A stretch of DNA of 32,813 nt from contig NZ_JAKDKW010000020.1 in the NCBI RefSeq assembly GCF_030453185.1, positions 1 through 32,813 of the forward strand, written 5' to 3'. The notes under the pieces were generated by a model that worked only from the letters and a program-made list of their open reading frames with translations, did no database searches and was not told where the DNA came from. This document shows positions 27,089-32,813 of this stretch, in pieces; the first letter of the stretch is position 1, and each line of letters starts with the position of its first letter. Position numbers and translations under genes: made by a program. Origin of the DNA: Yaniella sp. GTDB taxonomy: Bacteria > Actinomycetota > Actinomycetes > Actinomycetales > Micrococcaceae.

Positions 27089-27417
27089 GCAAATCCTCTC
27101 TGAATAATCCCACGCGAAAGGGCAGGTCTTTAAACTCCTGCTTCGGGGATGTTGCCGAAATGTTGTAGGCAGTTGCGGTTTTCTTCGCGTTTTTGCCCTT
27201 GGACAGTCTAGCAAAAAGCCTAACCCGTGTCGCATTGAGTCAATTACCGATGGCGTCCTTGAAGGCTCAATCTATCAAATGAACTGAGAGATTCGTCACA
27301 AGATGAGCTCAAGGTTTTCGCGAATTTCACCATACGCCCATGTCAAGCCGCGTTTTTGCGGTTCTGGACAATAGATTTTGTGCTATTTTTGTCGGTTTCG
27401 TCACATTCAACAAAAAG
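27089..27417 (-). promoter_or_regulatory. 329-bp upstream region of the atp operon
   Basis: No gene was found here. The best promoter candidate on the minus strand is GCGACA (27228-27233), 17 bases, TAGACT (27205-27210), giving a leader of about 110 bases before the atpB GTG. A further TTGACT lies just upstream (around 27236-27241), and a TTGACA near 27339-27344 lacks a matching -10. The region nearest atpI is AT-rich. No riboswitch fold was recognised. Confidence 0.5.
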
Positions 27418-27825
27418 CTACGAATAGATTAACCGGCGCGTATTAATAAAGACCAATACCTCGGCAGCTTGCCACACAATGATGGCTACCAGGGCACCGA
27501 TGGCGGCGCCAGTGGTGTGGAGCCAATCTGGTGACGGGACAGCAGTTAGCAGTAGACCTAAGACCACTATCTTGGCGACAAATGCTCCCATGGCCATAGG
27601 GATTGCCAAATGACGATGGTTCTTCCAAATGGCAGCGATCAACAAGACGCTCACGGCTGACAGCATCCAAACAACAACACCCGCGGTGAACGCTGACAGT
27701 CCGGCCTCACCGGACTCAGCCAGCTGAAAGACCATACCGGTAATAACCGTGGCTAGCACTGTTGGCCAGGAGGCGTGTAGGAGGATCCCCCACCAGCCAT
27801 TTTTGTTGACGAACTTTTTAGCCAT
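27418..27825 (-). CDS. AtpI-like small membrane protein
   Basis: From ATG 27825 the protein has 135 residues with four hydrophobic segments (VLATVITGMVFQLA, AFTAGVVVWMLSAVSVLLIAAI, MAMGAFVAKIVVLGLLLTAV, GAAIGALVAIIVWQAAEVLVF). Its size, topology and place directly before atpB match the AtpI/ATP synthase protein I group, thought to assist assembly of the c-ring or Mg uptake. Sequence similarity to AtpI is weak, so the assignment relies on context. The start overlaps the upstream wecA-like gene by eight bases; GGTGAG is the likely ribosome binding site. The frame extends to 27882, inside the upstream gene. Confidence 0.78.
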   Translation of the reverse strand: MAKKFVNKNGWWGILLHASWPTVLATVITGMVFQLAESGEAGLSAFTAGVVVWMLSAVSVLLIAAIWKNHRHLAIPMAMGAFVAKIVVLGLLLTAVPSPDWLHTTGAAIGALVAIIVWQAAEVLVFINTRRLIYS

Positions 27826-28990
27826 GGTGCTCACCGTGTTCCGAAGGGTCTTCTGTTGCTCGTTGTGCCGCTCGTGCTGCACGCAAGGAATTTAATTTAC
27901 GGTAATACGCACGCCGAATGATCCAGGGACGCAGCGTCAGCAACACCAGCAAGGCCATGGCAATAGCTACGACGGCAAAAACAACTTCTGCCGAAAAATA
28001 TGTAAGTGACACAGCGCCATAGCCGATAACAAATGTCCACAAATAGAGCAGCAGGACCGCTTGGCGATGGGTATATCCCCCGTCGACTAGTTTGTGGTGG
28101 ATGTGGCCACGATCGGCAGTAAACGGTGAACTCCGTCTTGCGGTTCTGCGCAGCACTGCCATAACTAGATCTAACAGTGGCAGTAGCATCACAGCTAGCG
28201 GAAGCAGGATGGGCATATATGCCGGGACGTTGCGGAAGCGGAATCCTTCAAGGGCACCAAGATCCGCCGTCACCGCCACCGCCGCGGTAGCCATGAGCAG
28301 GCCGATGAGTTGCGCGCCGACCTCCCCCATGAAGATCTTTGCCGGATGAAAGTTAAAGGGCAAAAATCCGATGCAAGCCCCAATAAGTAGGGCCGTGAGC
28401 AGAGTCGAAAGATTCGAATAATCGTAGGCGTTAATGGTGCGGGTCAACACGTAGCTATATAAGAAGAACGCGGAACCGCCAATAACGGCCACACCGGCTG
28501 CCAACCCGTCGAGCCCGTCTATGAAGTTGAACGCATTGATGGTCAAGACGATCACGAAGATCGTGATCAGAATCTGCGCGATCTCATTATCAACGTGGAT
28601 CCAACCGACGGGCATGGCCTCAACGCGAATACCTGCGGCGGCGACAATGCCGGCGGCGACAACTTGACCGGCAAATTTTACGATCCAGTGCAGATCCCAG
28701 AGGTCATCGGCAACGCCCATGATCAAAATGATGAGGATGGCACCCAGGATGCCCCGTATTGGAGCCTGGTAGATCCCTGAAAGAAACGGGACCAACGAGC
28801 TCAGCCCCATGGCGATAACCACGGCGATAGCCATTGCCGCTCCGCCAAGTTTTGGGATGGGCTCACGGTGCATGTCGCGTTTGCGTGATGGGGTGTAAAC
28901 CCTTCCACGAACACCTAGCATCCGCGCCACCGGCGTCAGGGCAAAGCTGAGTAGCGCAGTGATGGCGACGACTGCAAGATAAACCTTCAT
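27818..28990 (-). CDS. wecA: Undecaprenyl-phosphate sugar-1-phosphate transferase (MraY/WecA family)
   Basis: This 390-residue integral membrane enzyme of the polyprenyl-phosphate HexNAc-1-P transferase family has about eleven hydrophobic segments. Motifs are MGVADDLWD (D95-D96), FNFIDGLDGLAAG (D158, D161) and RGHIHHKL (HIHH 296-299), the last typical of WecA/TagO rather than MraY. It would start lipid-linked envelope glycan (arabinogalactan- or teichoic-like) synthesis. The conserved FMGD(S/V)GS motif reads FMGEVGAQ (E223), a D-to-E change at a catalytic/Mg-binding position. The start overlaps the sua5 stop (ATGA). The same gene order (sua5-wecA-atpI) is seen in other actinobacteria. Sugar specificity is not certain. 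Confidence 0.9.
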   Translation of the reverse strand: MKVYLAVVAITALLSFALTPVARMLGVRGRVYTPSRKRDMHREPIPKLGGAAMAIAVVIAMGLSSLVPFLSGIYQAPIRGILGAILIILIMGVADDLWDLHWIVKFAGQVVAAGIVAAAGIRVEAMPVGWIHVDNEIAQILITIFVIVLTINAFNFIDGLDGLAAGVAVIGGSAFFLYSYVLTRTINAYDYSNLSTLLTALLIGACIGFLPFNFHPAKIFMGEVGAQLIGLLMATAAVAVTADLGALEGFRFRNVPAYMPILLPLAVMLLPLLDLVMAVLRRTARRSSPFTADRGHIHHKLVDGGYTHRQAVLLLYLWTFVIGYGAVSLTYFSAEVVFAVVAIAMALLVLLTLRPWIIRRAYYRKLNSLRAARAAQRATEDPSEHGEHHG

Positions 28991-29703
28991 AAGGACGCGG
29001 TGCCCTCCGAGGATGCAGTGGAGTCTTCATCCTCCGTGGGGTCTGGATCGTTAATATCTAAAACTTCTGGAACGATGCCACGTAGATCTTGAATAGTGAT
29101 TGCGCCGGATCGCAGTACGCGGTGCGGCGTAGCGGTGCAATCGACGATGGTGGAAGCCTGTTGATGACCCCGTAGGCCGTCGTTAATGTAAACCGCGACG
29201 GATTCACCCAATGCACGCTGTGCATCTTCGATGGTGGTAGCGGCTGGTTGCCCGTGACGGTTGGCCGAAGACACGGCCAACGGTCCGGTTTCACGCAGGA
29301 TATGTCGAGCGAGTTCATCGTCAGGTTGGCGCAACGCGACTGTACCGCGTGTTTCGCCAAGATCCCACGACAGTGATGGCTGGGCGTGACAAACGAGCGT
29401 GAGTGCCCCTGGCCAAAATCGTTGTGCCAGTTGCCGCGCTGTGTCGGGAACCTCCACCGCCAATGCGTCCAGGACTTGCATATCGCCAATAAGCACCGGG
29501 GGTGGCGATTGCCGGGATCTCCCCTTGGCTGCCAAAAGAACTGCGACGCCTTGTGGGCTAAACGCATCTGCACCGACGCCGTAGACGGTGTCGGTTGGCA
29601 AGACGATGAGATCCTTTTGGCCGATGGCTTTGACCGCCGCGGCAATAGCGGCGGTTCGTTGTTGGGGATCTTGTGCGTCAAAAGGGTGTGTCACGTTAGT
29701 CAT
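28987..29703 (-). CDS. L-threonylcarbamoyladenylate synthase (Sua5/YwlC/YrdC family)
   Basis: This enzyme makes TC-AMP from Thr, bicarbonate and ATP for the t6A modification of tRNAs decoding ANN codons. The 238-residue protein starts at ATG 29703, which overlaps the prmC stop as ATGA. Motifs are LPTDTVYGVGADAF, KGRSRQSPPPVLI, VALRQPDDE and GPLAVSSANRHGQPAATT, the YrdC nucleotide- and threonine-binding set. After the YrdC domain only an acidic ~30-residue tail remains, so the Sua5 C-terminal domain is lacking. The frame is open to 29814, but that overlaps prmC. Confidence 0.93.
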   Translation of the reverse strand: MTNVTHPFDAQDPQQRTAAIAAAVKAIGQKDLIVLPTDTVYGVGADAFSPQGVAVLLAAKGRSRQSPPPVLIGDMQVLDALAVEVPDTARQLAQRFWPGALTLVCHAQPSLSWDLGETRGTVALRQPDDELARHILRETGPLAVSSANRHGQPAATTIEDAQRALGESVAVYINDGLRGHQQASTIVDCTATPHRVLRSGAITIQDLRGIVPEVLDINDPDPTEDEDSTASSEGTASL

Positions 29704-30632
29704 TGTGCCAGGGTTGGGGGTGTTTTCGGTGTTGGTTGCGGCAGGTCGGTACGAATAGCTGAGACGAATCGATTTGTTTGCGTGAGGTCTTGTACGGTGA
29801 CGACGTCTTGCCACCCAGGATCTGCCTCCAGCGCTGCCGCCAGTTCGCTGGCGTGCGTGTGATCATGTTCCATGATAAAAAAGCCACCTGGCGCAAGCCA
29901 CTGTAGCGCCTGGTCGGCTATAGCCAGCGGAATACTGGTCCCATCCGCCGAGCCACCGTATAGTGCCTGCTGAGGGTCGAACCCAGCCTCAGGCTGAGTG
30001 ACCGGAGTCGCCGTTGGAATATATGGTGGGTTGGTCACCACAGCATCAAAAACACCAACGTGAGGCTCCAGATCCGCTGCCGCCAGTAAGGTGCCAGAAT
30101 CAGTTGCGTCTGCGCACAAGACTGTAACGTTGTACTCTGCGGTATTTCGACGGGCCAGATCAGCCGCTGCCGGATCCAAATCCACAGCCCACACGGCGGC
30201 CGGGATGTTGCGTTGCTCTAGTTGCTCAGCCAGTGCCGCTGCGATCGCTCCTGTACCGGTACACAGATCGAGGATCTTCAGTGGTCCTTCTGCCGTATCG
30301 AAATGCTGCAGCGTTGTTTCGACGAGGATTTCCGTTTCGACCCTCGGAATGAAGACCCCAGGTTCAACTTGCACGTCAAGCCCGTAAAATCCTGCGGTAC
30401 CAGTGAGATACTGCAGTGGGGTTCGGGTAACCCGGGCCTCAACAAGTTCAGACACGCTGTCGACAGCCTTCGGTGTGAGGCGCTCCCCTAGTGCCTGCAT
30501 AATGCCGAGCTTGCCGCGTTCGACCTCCAGCACGTGCGCAACAATAATCGCGGCTTCGGCCTTGGCCGAGTCGATGCCGGCCTCAAACAGTTGACGTTGG
30601 GCGTGCTGAATGACCTGATTGATCTCAGTCAT
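29700..30632 (-). CDS. prmC: Peptide chain release factor N5-glutamine methyltransferase PrmC
   Basis: PrmC methylates the Gln of the GGQ loop of release factors, including the RF1 encoded directly upstream. The 310-residue protein has an N-terminal helical domain, FIPRVETEIL (95-104, the P-R-x-(D/E)-T-E motif), SAM-binding LDLCTGTG (121-128) and substrate-Gln-binding NPPY (201-204 in VVTNPPYIP). The start ATG overlaps the prfA stop by one base (TAATG). The C-terminal tail after FVSAIRTDL is Pro/Thr-rich. Confidence 0.96.
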   Translation of the reverse strand: MTEINQVIQHAQRQLFEAGIDSAKAEAAIIVAHVLEVERGKLGIMQALGERLTPKAVDSVSELVEARVTRTPLQYLTGTAGFYGLDVQVEPGVFIPRVETEILVETTLQHFDTAEGPLKILDLCTGTGAIAAALAEQLEQRNIPAAVWAVDLDPAAADLARRNTAEYNVTVLCADATDSGTLLAAADLEPHVGVFDAVVTNPPYIPTATPVTQPEAGFDPQQALYGGSADGTSIPLAIADQALQWLAPGGFFIMEHDHTHASELAAALEADPGWQDVVTVQDLTQTNRFVSAIRTDLPQPTPKTPPTLAQ

Positions 30633-31717
30633 TAGGATTTGCTGGTTTCACCAAGCGCTGCCAGGCGTTCGGCTTCATCCATTTCGATGAGCGAAGCGAT
30701 AACAGCGTTCATGTCGCCCTCAAGGACTCGATCAAGGTTGTTGGCTTTATATCCTGTGCGGTGATCTGCGATCCGGTTTTCAGGGAAATTATAGGTACGA
30801 ATCCGCTCGGACCGGTCCATGGTCCGGACCTGGGAGGCACGTGTCTCAGCTGCTTCAGCGTCGAGCTGTTCCTGCTGCCAGGCCAGGAGGCGGGACCGTA
30901 GCACGCGCATGGCGGATTCACGGTTCTGGATCTGCGATTTCTCATTCTGCATGGCAACCACAATGCCGGTAGGCAAGTGCGTGATGCGAACGGCGGAGTC
31001 AGTGGTGTTGACGTGCTGGCCTCCGGGGCCAGACGAGCGGTAGACGTCGATTTTCAAATCGGACTGACTAATGGCAATTTCTTCCGGCTCGTCAACTTCT
31101 GGAAAAACGAGAACGCCTGCTGCGGAGGTGTGAATGCGACCTTGCGACTCTGTGACAGGTACGCGCTGTACTCGGTGAACTCCACCTTCGTACTTGAGGT
31201 GCGCGAAAACGCCTTCCGCTGGGTCATTGGAGTTGCCCGTCACGCCAATGTGCACATCTTTATATCCGCCAAGATCGGATTCGGTTGCCGAAATGAGCTC
31301 GGTTTTCCACCCCTTATTCTCGGCGTAGCGGATGTACATGCGTGCTAAATCAGCAGCGAAGAGTGCAGCTTCTTCGCCACCTTCGCCACCTTTGACTTCT
31401 AAAATAACGTTTCGTGCGTCATCGGGGTCACGTGGTATGAGTAACCGGTGCAGCATCTCGTTCGCTGCTTCATAGTCGGCTTCAAGTTGCGGGATTTCGG
31501 CGGCGAAATCTTCGTCCTCTTGTGCAAGTTCTCGAGTGTCTTCAAGGTCTTGGGCGAGCTGTTGCCAGTGCTTATGTGCTTTAACAATTCGTTCAAGTTC
31601 GGCAAAGCGTCGTCCGACTTTGCGAGCTAGCGCTTGGTCGGCGTGTACTGCGGGGTCACCCATTTTTTCGGTGAGTTCAGCGTGTTCGGCAAGCAGGTTA
31701 TCTATGGAGTCAAACAT
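30632..31717 (-). CDS. prfA: Peptide chain release factor 1
   Basis: RF1 recognises UAA and UAG and triggers peptidyl-tRNA hydrolysis. The 361-residue length is typical. It has the codon-recognition tripeptide PVT (187-189 in [10 protein letters not shown]), the catalytic GGQ (232-234 in [10 protein letters not shown]) and an N-terminal helical domain for PrmC/RF3 contact. GAGGTAG precedes the ATG at a normal distance. It is the first gene of a tightly overlapping cluster with prmC, sua5, wecA and atpI, and lies behind a terminator that ends rho. PVT identifies RF1 rather than RF2 (SPF). Confidence 0.97.
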   Translation of the reverse strand: MFDSIDNLLAEHAELTEKMGDPAVHADQALARKVGRRFAELERIVKAHKHWQQLAQDLEDTRELAQEDEDFAAEIPQLEADYEAANEMLHRLLIPRDPDDARNVILEVKGGEGGEEAALFAADLARMYIRYAENKGWKTELISATESDLGGYKDVHIGVTGNSNDPAEGVFAHLKYEGGVHRVQRVPVTESQGRIHTSAAGVLVFPEVDEPEEIAISQSDLKIDVYRSSGPGGQHVNTTDSAVRITHLPTGIVVAMQNEKSQIQNRESAMRVLRSRLLAWQQEQLDAEAAETRASQVRTMDRSERIRTYNFPENRIADHRTGYKANNLDRVLEGDMNAVIASLIEMDEAERLAALGETSKS

Positions 31718-31756
31718 GGTTTTTCTACCTCGTTGTTGAAATCTTAGTTGAGAATC

Positions 31757-31797
31757 AAAAAACCATCGCGCAACCGGTACGGTCGCGCGATGGTTTT
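31757..31797 (-). terminator. Intrinsic terminator after rho
   Basis: On the minus strand AAAACCATCGCGC (31797-31785) pairs with GCGCGATGGTTTT (31771-31759), a perfect 13-bp stem. The loop holds a small ACCG/CGGT pairing, and a T-run follows. It lies 11 bases after the rho stop codon. Confidence 0.88.
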
Positions 31798-31808
31798 CTG
31801 GGATGTTG

Positions 31809-32813
31809 CTAAGACTCTGTTTGAGCTCGCAGCGTCGTCTTGGAGACCAACATCAAGAATTCCGCGTTCGTTTCGGTTTCCTTGAGTTTGGAGGTCAACA
31901 ATTCCAGACCCTGTTGGGTCTTGAGTTCAGACAGCACGCGGCGTAGTCGCCACATAATACGGATTTCTTCAGTAGTCAGCAGGTTCTCTTCCCGACGGGT
32001 ACCCGAAGCGTTGATATCGATTGCTGGGAAGATACGGCGCTCAGACAGTTCACGGGACAGGCGCAGTTCCATGTTGCCGGTTCCCTTGAATTCTTCGAAG
32101 ATTACCTCGTCCATGCGTGAACCGGTTTCGACCAGTGCGGTCGCAAGAATAGTCAGCGAACCGCCACCTTCGATGTTGCGGGCGGCACCGAAGAACTTCT
32201 TGGGTGGGTACAGCGCTGCTGAGTCCACACCACCGGACAAGATACGTCCGGAGGCTGGTGACGTCAGGTTGTAGGCACGACCAAGGCGAGTCATGGAGTC
32301 CAAGAGGACGACGACGTCGTGGCCCAGTTCTACCATGCGTTTTGCGCGCTCGATGGTCAGCTCGGCAACGGTTGTGTGGTCTTCTGCCGGACGATCGAAG
32401 GTCGAAGCGATCACCTCGCCACGCACCGAACGTTTCATGTCGGTGACTTCTTCTGGGCGTTCATCCACCAGAACCATCATGAGTTTAACCTCGGGGTTAT
32501 TGGTGGTGATGGCGTTGGCAATCGACTGCAACATCATGGTCTTACCGGCTTTGGGCGGCGAGACGATGAGGCCGCGCTGGCCTTTACCGATCGGTGCAAC
32601 CAGATCGACCAGGCGTGGGCCCATATCTTTCGGATTGCTATTGTTTTCCAGGCGCAGACGCTCTTGCGGGTACAGCGGCGTCAACTTGTTGAATTCCACA
32701 CGCTTTGGATTCTCGACAGGCTCTTGACCATTGATCAAATCCAGGTTGACCAGCGCGTTGAATTTCTGACGGTTGCCGCCACCCCCGCCGCCGCCACCCC
32801 CACGCCGATTGCG
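31809..32813 (-). CDS. rho: Transcription termination factor Rho (C-terminal part; gene runs off the right edge)
   Basis: The visible 334 residues cover the ATPase/translocase domain. After a Gly-rich stretch (nine consecutive Gly, at about 32774-32801) comes [11 protein letters not shown], then [13 protein letters not shown], the Walker [22 protein letters not shown] (Walker B region with the catalytic Glu), the RNA-contacting secondary-site segments and [12 protein letters not shown]. Rho hexamers translocate along untranslated RNA and end transcription. The N-terminal region with the RNA-binding OB fold lies outside the window. The TTG at 32738 is only internal, since the frame is open to the edge. 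A strong intrinsic terminator follows. Confidence 0.97.
   Translation of the reverse strand, partial: RNRRGGGGGGGGGNRQKFNALVNLDLINGQEPVENPKRVEFNKLTPLYPQERLRLENNSNPKDMGPRLVDLVAPIGKGQRGLIVSPPKAGKTMMLQSIANAITTNNPEVKLMMVLVDERPEEVTDMKRSVRGEVIASTFDRPAEDHTTVAELTIERAKRMVELGHDVVVLLDSMTRLGRAYNLTSPASGRILSGGVDSAALYPPKKFFGAARNIEGGGSLTILATALVETGSRMDEVIFEEFKGTGNMELRLSRELSERRIFPAIDINASGTRREENLLTTEEIRIMWRLRRVLSELKTQQGLELLTSKLKETETNAEFLMLVSKTTLRAQTES

Noticed and set aside
26989-27235. Longer atpB from the start at 27235
   Set aside because: The added 49 residues are Arg/Pro-rich without family similarity and would cross the predicted promoter/leader; GTG 27088 has a good ribosome binding site.

Overview
The window looks like chromosomal DNA of a moderate-GC actinobacterium, most probably Micrococcaceae (Yaniella/Enteractinococcus-like; this placement is inference from gene content and order). 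Supporting markers are the mismatch nuclease NucS, DUF2017 between clpS and murI, DUF3039 beside a DEAH helicase, a DUF222-HNH protein, a DUF2550 protein behind atpC, and the order rho-prfA-prmC-sua5-wecA-atpI-atpBEFHAGDC.

Left region (1-3.4 kb): murI (partial), DUF2017 and clpS run leftward. Divergent from them is an NAD salvage pair, pncB (nicotinate phosphoribosyltransferase) and pncA (nicotinamidase), running rightward.

Mobile and accessory region (3.4-8.3 kb): a class C group II intron (about 3382-5334, minus strand) sits just behind pncA, between the gene and a perfect 16-bp terminator hairpin at 5341-5376. Both intron ends can be read: 5' GUACGCCCAGC, a domain V with a CGC triad, and a domain VI with a bulged A. 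Its reverse transcriptase has an in-frame TAG near the C-terminus and its 5' end departs from GUGYG, so it looks like a decaying copy. Then come a 418-bp non-coding stretch with a 12-bp palindrome made of two consensus DnaA boxes, a clear promoter, a 700-aa DUF222-HNH protein and a small two-helix membrane protein.

Middle region (8.3-19.5 kb): a DEAH helicase with its DUF3039 partner, an ABC-2 type exporter pair, a CnoX/YbbN-like thioredoxin-fold/TPR protein, a large three-helix membrane protein with two predicted external domains and an acidic linker, an AI-2E-family transporter, a small Cys/His protein, nucS, and an overlapping NagA-like deacetylase that lacks both ends of the normal fold.

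Right region (19.5-32.8 kb), all on the minus strand: rho (partial) with its own terminator, then prfA-prmC-sua5-wecA-atpI joined by 1-8 nt overlaps, a 329-bp gap with a candidate promoter, then the eight-gene F1Fo ATP synthase operon and DUF2550. This region couples translation termination (RF1 and its methylase), tRNA t6A modification, cell-envelope lipid-linked sugar synthesis and ATP synthesis.

No tRNA, rRNA or CRISPR array was seen. Most of the window is conserved housekeeping DNA. The most unusual items are the intron that separates pncA from its terminator, the DnaA-box palindrome, the core-only NagA, the WecA homologue with a D-to-E change in a catalytic motif, and the three-helix dual-domain membrane protein.
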